Under the pieces are notes generated by a model. That model worked only from the letters and a program-made list of their open reading frames with translations. It searched no databases and was not told the origin of the DNA. Made by a program: the position numbers and the translations under genes. Shown one piece after another: positions 54,923-64,000 of a DNA stretch of 64,000 nucleotides. Positions within the stretch are counted from its first letter, which is position 1. Every line of letters begins with the position of its first letter. Source of the DNA: Nicotiana tabacum (lineage: Eukaryota > Streptophyta > Magnoliopsida > Solanales > Solanaceae); assembly GCF_000715075.1 (NCBI RefSeq), contig NC_134101.1:26280822-26344821 (forward strand), written 5' to 3'.

Positions 54923-56320
54923 AGCCGCGACCTTAGAGGGGTTGTTATGAGTGTGATGATACTAGGCAGATTATGAGAGATTGTCCCAGACTTGGGAGCG
55001 GTAGATTTTATCAGAACACTCAAGCTATAGGCCACAATGCAGTTACTACCCCACGTGCACATCTAGTTAGAGGTGGAGGACAGGCTGGTAGAGGGCGCCC
55101 TAGAGGGGGAGGCCCAGTCTGTTGATATATTTGCTATGGTATGTCTGAGGCCACTACATCAAATGATGTTGTTACATGTATGATCCTGATTTGTTATAAA
55201 AGGATATTTTTCCTTAATTTGATTCGGTTTTGAATATTGAGGTGAGTCCTCCTATTATGCTCCGCTTATGGGTGAGCTTCGTAATTTTGTAAACCACTTA
55301 TATGTTTATCCATGATGGGAGATTCGATGATGTTAGCCCGTGTCTATCTTATTTTTTATTTTGTACACTATTGAGGATTATAAGTCCAAAAGTGACTTTC
55401 TATTACTCTCTACAATGGGTTTCGATGTGATTCTGGAATAATTGAATTCAATTTTATGAATTATATGCCCTACCGGTATGAGGGTTCATTATGTGTTGTG
55501 AAAAAAGAAATTGTTTACAAAATTTATTGAAAAGAAGAATGAAGGGAAATTGAAAATTTCAGTTGGCACAATGTGCAAAATACATGTGATTCGGAGTTGA
55601 GGACGAGATCCTCGCATTTTTATATGATATGAAATATTTAAACTAGGCTACAAGCCGCAGTAGAAGTTATATAAGGACGAGGTCCTTGTGGTGAAATATT
55701 TATGAGTTTAAATTCTCCCTTTGTGAAAATTTAATTTGTACTATAGTACTAATAGGGAGTCATGCCTGATAGGCTTATGTGATAATTCTTTTATGCATTT
55801 ATGTGCCATAATTATGCTGTAATTATTGAGTTTTAGCTTACGAGGTGAGTGCCCAGGTGGTGTTAAATGTGACTCCTTAACCCGAGTAAATAATTATGAG
55901 GTCTTCATGCCTCGCTTTTTGCCGTCAGTATTGTGAAAATTAGATAAGCGATTTTGGTTAAGATGAGATTAATTGAGGATACTGAAATTAATTATAAACA
56001 ACTATTATGACCAGAGATGTGGTTATCAACATACATATGATGTGTGCATAGGCACGAATTGCTACAGCCGGTTGAAACTAATACTGTGTGTTGATGTGAG
56101 GAATTTGAAATTGATTAGAGTGTAAGAAATTGGCTTTAAAGCGTATAAGTGTGAATAAAAGAAATAATTTCCGCTGAGATAATGTTGTCGGACCCTTGTT
56201 AAATTTACGGTGGCATAGAATCACCCGTGAGTATGTGTGAAATAATTCACTCAGTAATTTAATGTCATTAGATAAATTCTTGGCACGCTCAAGGACAAAC
56301 GTATGTTTAAGAGGGGATAA
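54923..56320 (+). mobile_element. Element K interior: gag remnant and non-coding region
   Basis: It begins in the middle of gag, at a zinc knuckle reading CYECDDTRQIMRDC (54943-54984), where the His ligand has become Gln. A Gly/Arg-rich tail (GGGQAGRGRPRGGG) follows. From about 55130 no coding sequence is visible, although only 1.2 kb remains before the polypurine tract AGAGGGGATAA (56310-56320), too little for protease, RT, RNase H and integrase. The non-coding part matches that of F. Near its end it keeps AATCACCCGTGAGTATGTG and GCACGCTCAAGGACAAACGT, the block seen in D and E. The 5' part was lost at the junction with LTR J. Confidence 0.72.
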
Positions 56321-57187
56321 TGTAATGACCCGACTTGTAATTTTAAGAATCTATGCCCCATTCAGCTACTTAAGGTCCCGAGCAACTTCGTAATATGTAT
56401 TATGACTTGCGTGTGCGGTCGTTTGATTTTCGGAAGATTCAGAATTTAAATTGAAAGAACAATTCTCATTTTTGAAGCTTAAATGAAAAGAGTTCACCGG
56501 AGTTTGACTTTTGAGCAAATGACTCCAGAATGGAATTTTGATAATTCCAATAGGTCTGTATGATGATTTAGGACTTGGGCGTAAGTTTGGGTCGAGTATC
56601 AGGTGGCCCGGGAGTATTTTGGCGCCTATTACTTAAGGTTGGCATTTTTAAATTTTAAGAATTTCCTATGTTTGGGTTGAAGTGGATTTTGATGTTATCG
56701 ATGTCCGTTTGGTATTTCGAGACTGGGAATAGCTTTGCATGCTGATTCTGGTCATAGGGTACTCCGGATGTGGACTCTGAAGTCTGTAGGTCGTTTCAGA
56801 TTCATTTGGCGAAAGTTGGAAATTTGAAGGTTTTTGGGAAGTTGGACCGGGAGTGGACTTTTTGCTATCGGGGTCGGATTCCAATTCTGGAAGTGGGAGT
56901 AGGTCCGTAATATTAATTATGACTTGTGTGCAAAATTCGAGGCCAATCGGATTTGATTTGATAAGTTTTTGCATCGAATGTAGAAGTTTGAAGTTCTAAA
57001 GTTTATAAAGCTATTATTGGGGTGTGATTCATGGTTTTGATGTTGTTTGATGCGATTTGAGGCCTCAGGCAGGTTCGTGTTATGTATTGGGACTGGTTGG
57101 TATGACTGGACGGGGCCTCGGGTTTGATTCGGGGTTGTTCCGGACCAATTTTAGGTGTTTTAATGTTGCTGGTTGCTGGTTCTGGTG

Positions 57188-57301
57188 ATGTTCTTCGCGT
57201 TTGCGAGGAGCCTCTTGCGTTCGCGAAGAAGGATTTTGCTATTGGGACTTTTTTCTTCGCGTTCGCGAAGAGGCTTTCGTGTTCGCAAAGAAATAATTTT
57301 T
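57188..57301 (+). repeat. Word island of a different type, LTR K
   Basis: Words of the form TTCGCG-TT-CGCGAA recur: TTCGCGTTTGCGAGGA, TGCGTTCGCGAAGA, TTCGCGTTCGCGAAGA and GTGTTCGCAAAGA. Two more (GAACGCGAGG and GCAAACGCGACGAA) follow at about 57700-57730. LTR F, of the same family, has CGCA-TGCG words instead. Confidence 0.85.
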
Positions 57302-59079
57302 GTTGTCCGTCGTCTGCCTTTGGAGACTCATATCTCGCAATATTTAAGGAATTTGGAGATGTTCCAAAAAAGAAAGTTGTATCTCTTTGTGTCTAGTTTT
57401 CATAAAGGTAAACCATTTGTTATTTGGAGTTGATTACTAAAAGGTATGGTAGATACACTATAGGTTGTCTAGGAAGAGTTTGGAAATCTCTGTTGCATAG
57501 GGCTCAATTTGGAAGCTTATATCTCGCAATCTATAAGGAACTGGGAGATGCGTAACAAATAAAAATTATAGCCCTTGGAGTCTAGTTTTCGAAAAGATAA
57601 CCATTCACCATTTGGAGTTATGTACAAAGAGTTATACCATTATACTAGAGGCTGTCTAAGAAGAGTTTGAAAATGGCTGTTGGAGAATTTGTTCATCGTG
57701 AACGCGAGGGGATGGTCGCAAACGCGACGAACAAACCCCTGGGCAGCAGAATAAAGTCCAAATTCGTCTCATTCTTCCATTTTTGGACCAAGTAAGCTCA
57801 GGTGAGGCAAATTTTCGAGAGTTTGGTTAAATTACATGATTTTGGTAAGAATCATTAGGGTAAGAATTCCAAATTCGTCTCATTCTTCTGTTGTTGTTTT
57901 TATCACTAAATTAGTGAATTGGGTTGAAAATGGTAGAAATCCTCTAGACATTAATTTAAGACTTGAAGGGCGATCCGTTATCGGAATTTGATAATTTTGG
58001 TATGGTTCAACTCGTATCGGAATGGGTGTTCGGATTTAGTAAAAGTTCTGTCGGGTTCCGAGGGGCGGGCCCCACACTGACTTTTTAGAATAAAATTTTA
58101 AGTTGGCATTTTATTATCCGGAATTATTTCTGTTGAATTTTAATGAAGTTATACAATTAATTTGGATAGATTTGAGCTGTCCGGAGGTCAATTCAAGTAA
58201 GAAGGCTATTTTAGAATATCGGCCTAACTTCAAAAAGGTAAGTATCCTGCCTAACCTTGAGTGGGGGAATTACCCCTTAGGCATCGAGTCTTATGTGCCA
58301 TTTGTGAATGTGAAAAGTTGTGTACGCGAGGTGACGAGTATGTACTCGGGCTTATATATGCAAAATATAATGGTTAAAGTCTTAGGTATATTGTGTAGTA
58401 AATTGGATAACCGTTGGCATTTATTAAATCATCTATTTGCCATGCCTCAATTTGCGTTTGTTGAATTTGTTTTTATATGACAATTTGATGTGTTTATTAC
58501 TTGTATATTTATGTGAATTCCATGAGTTTGATGATTTGATATTTCTTGGAATTTAATTTTATTCTGAATTTTCCATCTACAAATAATTGATGAAATAAGT
58601 TTAAACTGAGGCGTTAATATAATTATCAAGAGTTTGGATTAATGAAGGAATTGCCCTATACTGAGTATTTTCCATCTTTGTTGATGTTTTGAGGTTTTAT
58701 ACACATTGTGTGAAGCCTTGGGCTATTTGTTGTAAAATCAATTGATTTTGTTATATCTTTGGAATTGGTTGTGGCCATTGGGCAAATTGTGATATGAATT
58801 GATTTTGCTATGTTGCCGTGATAAAACTCCGTGTAAATTGTTGTGTTATTTGTATTATTATTTTGAGAATATAAGGATGGCATTCTACTGTTGATGTTAT
58901 GTGGGTATAAGGGTGGCATCTCACTGTTGTTATGTGTGTCGGGATATTGTCTGGGCGGAGTGATAAGGGTGGCTATCGGGTGCTGTGGAAATATGTGTGT
59001 TGAGAAATTGGCACGTGGGCCGAGACTCGTATGTTATGATTTTGAAATGAGGTGTCACAGGGTGACTTTTATTCAAAAG

Positions 59080-59190
59080 ATATTTATTTGAAGGAATTAT
59101 ATTTGAAAGAGATTTATTTGAAAGAATTATATTTGAAAGATATTTATTTGAAGGGAGTATATCCGAAATATATTTATTGGAAAGTATTAT
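59080..59190 (+). repeat. Short tandem array in LTR K
   Basis: Five or six degenerate copies of a unit near TATTTGAAAGAATTATATTTG (about 21 bases) lie head to tail. It sits between the island and the terminal hairpin, as do the arrays of A, C and L. Confidence 0.75.
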
Positions 59191-59858
59191 ATCCTGAAAA
59201 TTATTATTTGAGAAGCATATAGGCGAAAGGTTTATATTTGAAGGACTTGATTAATTGGGTGTGCTTGTATTTATTATTTATTGAGCAATATTAATGGTCT
59301 TGTTTCCCTGCTGTGTATATCACTGTATTAGTGTTGCCATTATTGTTATTTGTTTTCCAATTATTTTTGTACACTATATTGCACATGTTATTAGACTAGT
59401 GAGTGTCTCGACTGTACCTCGTCACTACTCCACTGAGGTTAGTCTTGATACTTACTGGGTATCGATCATGGTGTACTCATACTACAATTCTGAATATTTT
59501 TGTGCAGAGCCAAGTGTTGGAGATATCGGACTCGGACAGAGTTAAAGTGTGATTGCAAAGATTCAAGGTAGAGCTGCTTGGTCGTCGCAGTCCCTTGGAG
59601 TCTTTCCATTTATTCTACTGTTAATTATTAATCAAACAATATTGAGTATTCGATCCTTGAGATCATTCCATGTATTCAGTTAGAATTCGTGATTCAGTAT
59701 TACCAGTCTGGGAGGTTTTTATATTGGTTTCCGCTTTTGGTTTCGATTATCTATTTTTTTAAAAAAAAATTGGCTTGAATTGTAATTGTAATCAGCTTAC
59801 TTAGTCTTAGAGACTAAGTGCCATCACGACGCCTGTGGTGGAATTTTGGGCCGTGACA

Positions 59859-60857
59859 ATATTATGCTTAAAATGCTACTTATGAAGCGCTATAAGCGAG
59901 TATATTATAATGAAAATTATAAAACAATGGAGAAGTTGTATCCAGAACAATTTGCTGGAATTAATGATTTTATAATTTTTCTCCATGTATATAATGCTGG
60001 AGGTCTATCATCTGCAAGTATATTTTCCAGTATATTATCCTGGATGTGTATAATCTAGTTTTTTTTAAGCGCTATTATCCAGTATATGTATGATGCAGAA
60101 GTGTAAAATAATAGAGAAGTGTAATTTGCTGCACAATTATTTTTACAAGCTGTATAATCTGCTGCATTTCATGATTTTTGATCTTTCTATCCTGGAGTTG
60201 TTATTTCATATAAAAGAATTTTTGTTTCTTTATGATTTTTTTTGATTCCTGTTGATGTTAGGAATATGATTTGCGAACGGTTATTAACCAGTATATTTTA
60301 CTGGAGAAGTGTAAAATAACACAGTTGTTTAATCTTTCTATTTATTATCCAGATTTCATCATTTTTTATCATTCTATTCCAATAGAATTAGCTAGATTTT
60401 TTATTTCTCATAATTTTGTCATTTTTATTTTCTTCAAAAGAGTTTTTGATACTATGTGGATCCTATTCCGTAAATATCAAAACATAAAAGAAATATGATA
60501 AAAGAATGGTCAAACATAAACATAGTACAAGATAAAAAGCACCCAAAACAAAAGAAGAGCCATACAAATCAAAAGAAAACATAAACTAAAACACTGAAGA
60601 AAAACATAAAAAAAGGATTAAAAAAACTAAGCATCATCTCCATTATCAGAACAGTATTCCTCAATTTCTCGATATATCTAATCATCATCGGAATCAGAGA
60701 TAATTATAGGATACTCAGGCAAAAGACCACAAAGTCTCATGAGATCAAACTTCAACTTGTTGAATTGATCACGCAACTGATTTTGTTCAATTATTACTCT
60801 GTCCATAAGATAAGGAAGACTCTTCAAGCTATTTTCCAGCCTGGCATAGTCGACCCT
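59859..60857. repeat. Backbone repeat, segment S4
   Basis: It begins with the same unit (ATTATGCTTAAAATG, GAAGCGCTATAAGCG, CAATTTGCTGGAATTAA) and then becomes more varied. It holds CCAGTATATTATCCTGG (60027-60043) and CCAGTATATTTTACTGG (60288-60304), an A-rich stretch (60480-60625) and an ORF remnant on the minus strand (60628-60857). LTR L cuts it at 60858. The ORF at 60271-60498 is AT-rich, has no recognisable domain and is not called. Confidence 0.6.
60628..60857 (-). pseudogene. Unrecognised coding remnant with an acidic tail
   Basis: Reading the minus strand from the edge of LTR L gives RVDYARLENSLKSLPYLMDR, then VIIEQNQLRDQFNKLKFDLM, RLCGLLPEYPIIISDSDDD and a stop (60678-60680). In the same frame IYREIEEYCSDNGDDA follows to a second stop (60628-60630). 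The heptad-like Leu pattern suggests a coiled coil followed by an acidic C-terminus. I do not recognise the family. It is the only protein-like remnant outside the retroelements and the hAT. The upstream part was removed or displaced by LTR L. It could be a host gene end or part of the DNA element that the backbone represents. Confidence 0.45.
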
Positions 60858-61254
60858 TGTAACACCCTGAAAAATTTCGAAGAGTTTTAAGACAATTAAG
60901 AAGATTGACGGGTGCTAATTATATTAATTCGTGTATGAACGAGACCGATAATTTGAATGATATCAATTGATCATGATAATATATGTATGAGGTACATTAA
61001 GAATGGTTTATGGTCTAAGAAGTGCTCTAAGGCTAAGTCAAGTTGAAAATTATATGATGGGATAAAGTTTCAAGTGAGTTCGCACAAGACCTAATTTCAA
61101 ACGAGCATAACTCTCAAGATATGCAGAGTTCTATGATGTATAACCTATCAAAAGAAAGGTCTATGTGTCTAGTTTCTAATGCTTCAAACCGTTCATCACT
61201 TGGATATTCCTACAAGAAGTCATGACTTGTTTACTAAAGGGTGACAGAACAGCT

Positions 61255-61383
61255 ACGCGAGTCTTGCGTAGCCTACGCACCATAGTAGCGTAGCCTATGC
61301 ACCATTGCGTAGGAAAATCCAGTAACATCCAATTGAAGAGGAATGGAAGTCTACCCTGAGTAGCCTATGCAGGAGGCTACGCA
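61255..61383 (+). repeat. Palindromic-word island, LTR L
   Basis: Copies and half-copies of TGCGTAG-C-CTACGCA occur (for example TTGCGTAGCCTACGCACC, GCGTAGCCTATGCACC, GTAGCCTATGCAGG and GGCTACGCAAC). It begins about 400 bases into the LTR, earlier than in the other families. Confidence 0.85.
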
Positions 61384-62889
61384 ACTTCAAGTGTCATTTT
61401 AAGGAGCTAAAAAACGTGGGTTTAGAGAGAGAATGAGTTAGTTCTTCATCTTGGAATGAATTTCTAGATAGAAAGGGGAGCTCTTCCACCATATATACAC
61501 TTCGAGGTAAGTTATTTTGGTACAAGGATGATTATATAAAATCATTTAGTGATAAAACTAACATTATTATGGATCAAATCCCTAGGAAATGGGTTGAATC
61601 TTCAAGAACACCAAAAGGAGAAAAAAGTTAGATCCTTCCACCAAGAGGTAATCCCTTCACTTGAGCTTCATATATATGTTATATTGGAGTATGGGTAGCA
61701 TGTTTATGAGTTTTATTTGAATTTGTAATGGGATATTGTATGAACCCTAAGGGAGGGTCTTGAAAATGATATTTTGGCCAAAAAAGAAGATGAATAGTGA
61801 TGAATTGATATAAAAGGAATTGTTTTGAGTTTCTAATGATTCCAATAGACTTGATAACTTAATTGATGAACGAATTGAATAGAGAATCACAATTTGGACA
61901 AGATACAACACTAGTTCTTGAAATGAGTGTTCTTGAACTGTTGAACATAGGATTTTGTTGGAGAAGATAATGAATAGTGACTTAATGATGTTGGGTAATT
62001 AACATAGTATTATTAATGACTCAAATGAGTATTAAATGATAAGAATGGAATTGAATAGGCTAATGGATGAGCATATTGGATAATTTGGGATGGTTGAAGG
62101 CTTGTTGCTGAATTGTGAAGCCTAAATGGATATTTATGAATATTTTCGTATTTATTTTGATTTAGTTAGGATATCTAATGGTAGTTATTGAATTGTGGGT
62201 GATATTTGGACATTTTAATCAATTTGAGCATTATAGTATTTTCGGAGCTTGAAGGTTGAGGTAGGTAACTCTTCTAATCTTGGAGCTAAGGGTATGAACC
62301 CTGATTATGCGTGTTATGTGTTTGGTGTTGAGGTGACGCACATGCTAGGTGACGGGCGTGTTGGCGAGTACCGTGCGAACTGTGATTCCGTTATTCCCTT
62401 ACTACTGTGTAGTTACCTGAACTTATCTGTAATCATGAAATCTCTACGCACTAGAATTATCGAGTTGTGACTCATGTTAGAAATAATGCTTAGGCAAATG
62501 TTGGCATTATTGGGACCCATTGAGGTCATTTCTGTTGTCGAATTATTTTTTTAAATTGTAACTTCATGCTCAGTCATGTCATTCATTTCATACCATCTCT
62601 AAGTCTCTGTTGCTATTTATTAATTCATCATATAATCATTTTGGGCTGATTTTTCATGACACTGTGAGCCCAAGAGACTGGAAAGATTGATGACTGAGTG
62701 TGGCCGAGGGCCTGATGGTGAGGATATTTATGGGATCGGGTTGCACGACGTAGTATGTTTCATTAATTTATACCATGGTTGGCTTGTTATAACGCTTGGG
62801 CTGAAGGAGCCCCTCCGGAGTCTGTACACACCCCTAGTGAGCGCATGTACCTATTGAGTACGAGTGTCGTGTGCCAAGTGCCGAGCGAT

Positions 62890-63005
62890 TGGGAGGCTTG
62901 AGTGACTATGAGGACTGAGTAAATGTGAGGACTGAGTGACTGTGAGGATTGAGTGACTGTGAGGACTGAGTGACTGTGAGGCCTGAGTGATTGGGAGGAC
63001 TGAGT
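62890..63005 (+). repeat. 17-bp tandem array in LTR L
   Basis: The unit is TGTGAGGACTGAGTGAC, with copies at 62941, 62958 and 62975 and degenerate neighbours on both sides. Confidence 0.88.
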
Positions 63006-63847
63006 GAATTGATACTCCGAGAGTATGCATATGGTTTTATTACTGAGTTGCGTCGCATTGGCATGCATACTTGATATACAGGCATAGAGATGCATTTTTT
63101 CTCATGTTGTACGATATTGCGTCATTCATGACTTCACATACTCATTGACATGTGGGCATAGAGATGTATTTTCCTCATGCCATTTGAAAATGAAACATCC
63201 TATCTGTTGTTGAAAAGTTTTTGGGGAAAATCACAGTTTTACAAAATGTACTCATATTTTGGTGATTTCGGCAAAAGATTTGAATTTTACTGTTATAATT
63301 GAAAAGAAAATATCTATTTTTCGGAACTGTATACGAGCTGAGCATTTATTATTGAGTTATTACTGGTGTTACTTTCATTATGTTGTTATGAACTATTGTT
63401 GGTTTTTGGTGTTGGACCCTAACCTTTGTTCCAGCTCGTCACTACTTTCAACCTAAGGTTAGGTTTGTTACTTATTGAGTACATGGGGTCAGTTTTACTC
63501 ATACTTCACTTCTGCACCTTGCGTGCAGATTTTGGATGTCAATGATGTTGTACATGGCGGGAGTTAGATCTGAAGATTTATCTATGTTCCGGTCTTAGCT
63601 GCCTCTTGTTTATGGTAGCTTTCGATTTATAAAAATCTATTTATTTACATTTCAAACATATGATGTATTTATTTCATACCAGCTTTGTAAATTCTAATCT
63701 TAGAAGCTCATGATTTGTACTACCAGTCATTTGGGAGTGTATTAGAGTCATTTAAATATTAATTGAATCGGATTATTATTATTTGTCTTACCTAGCGGGT
63801 GAGGTTAGGTGCCATCACGGCTAGTTGGATTTTGGGTCGTGACAAGT

Positions 63848-63859
63848 TGGTATCCGAGC
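63848..63859 (+). other. Primer-binding site of element L
   Basis: It reads TGGTATCCGAGC, one base from the initiator-Met site TGGTATCAGAGC, three bases after the LTR end. The shared leader (GTAGAGTCTTGCGGATCAGT; CTTATCTTTGAGAGGCTAC) follows to the end of the window and matches E most closely. Confidence 0.82.
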
Positions 63860-64000
63860 TCTAGGTTCATAGGTTCTACAGGTCATGAGCAAGTGTCTAG
63901 TAGAGTCTTGCGGATCAGTATGATGACTTATATACTTATCTTTGAGAGGCTACACGGCATTTTAGGATAAACTTCCCATCTTTCTCTCCTTATCGTGCGA

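Larger units (their letters stand above)
56321..59858 (+). mobile_element. Element K, 3' LTR
   Basis: This LTR of 3538 bp runs from TGTAATGACCCGACTTG to TTTTGGGCCGTGACA. It belongs with LTR F. It carries an island of CGCGTTCGCG words (57188-57301), a repetitive TATTTGAAAGA zone (59080-59190) and the hairpin remnant TGAATATTTTTGTGCA (59491-59506). Backbone S4 follows. Confidence 0.85.
60858..63844 (+). mobile_element. Element L: LTR
   Basis: This LTR of 2987 bp runs from TGTAACACCCTGAAAA to TTTTGGGTCGTGACA. Its 3' half (from about 62250) is homologous to LTR E (GTAACTCTTCTAATCTTGGAG; CTAGGTGACGGGCGTGT; the CCTAAGGTTAGG block). Its 5' half is different. It carries an island of GCGTAGCCTACGC words (61255-61383), a 17-bp array (62890-63005) and the TGCAC-CTTGC-GTGCA hairpin (63513-63527). 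A primer site follows, so it is a 5' LTR of an element that leaves the window. Confidence 0.85.

Noticed and set aside
60271..60498. ORF of 75 codons rich in Ile and Phe
   Set aside because: It is AT-rich backbone sequence; the composition alone explains the hydrophobic residues.
1..64000. Endogenous pararetrovirus or other viral insertion
   Set aside because: No coat, movement or pararetroviral RT motif was seen. All RT motifs belong to Ty3/gypsy or LINE families.

Overview
The window looks like nuclear DNA of a flowering plant, most likely a Solanaceae genome (for example Nicotiana, Lycium or Capsicum). That assignment rests on the style of the LTR termini (TGTAACGACCC...GGGTCGTGACA) and is inference; no database was searched. 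I found no intact host gene, tRNA gene, rRNA or CRISPR array. Nearly everything is retrotransposon sequence, stacked by nested insertion and decayed by point mutation.

Layout, with elements named A to L here. A (1-1144) is the end of an LTR. S1 (1145-1492) is an AT-rich backbone repeat that returns as S2 (47881-48289), S3 (61-bp line start 51061 to 51174) and S4 (59859-60857). B is a minus-strand LTR split into 1493-1591 and 29932-~31944 by the insertion of C. C (1592-29931, minus, TSD ATAAT on both sides) is a chromovirus-type Ty3/gypsy element with both LTRs, a decayed gag-pol and a C-terminal chromodomain. Inside its reverse-transcriptase gene sits D (6573-23364, minus, TSD TCAGC/TTAGC), which has two 3.1 kb LTRs and an internal region without coding capacity. 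Inside D's 5' LTR sits an L1-type LINE (14121-21631, minus, TSD GGTCCCAA). Inside C's protease sits a 722-bp hAT-like DNA transposon (24555-25276, TSD CATAGGAA).

To the right, E (~31945-47880, plus) is another element with a non-coding interior. Its 3' LTR is split by F (38561-~45935, plus), which has a gag but no recognisable pol, and F's gag holds G (43028-44465), an LTR plus primer-binding site of a different lineage (tRNA-Asp type). H (48290-51060) is a solo LTR. I, J and K (51175-59858) are truncated pieces: an LTR end, a chromodomain plus LTR, and a gag-only element with its 3' LTR. L (60858-63844) is an LTR followed by the start of its internal region.

How the parts relate. C and J encode enzymes. 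D, E and L (LARD-like) and F and K (gag-only) lack pol, yet keep the same initiator-Met primer-binding site, the same leader just after it and the same block before the polypurine tract. They therefore look like non-autonomous parasites of a C/J-like helper. The most unusual feature is a block at a roughly fixed place in every sufficiently complete LTR, usually 640-1000 bases from its start. The block is built from a short near-palindromic word repeated every 20-30 bases, and the word differs between families and even between two copies of one LTR family.
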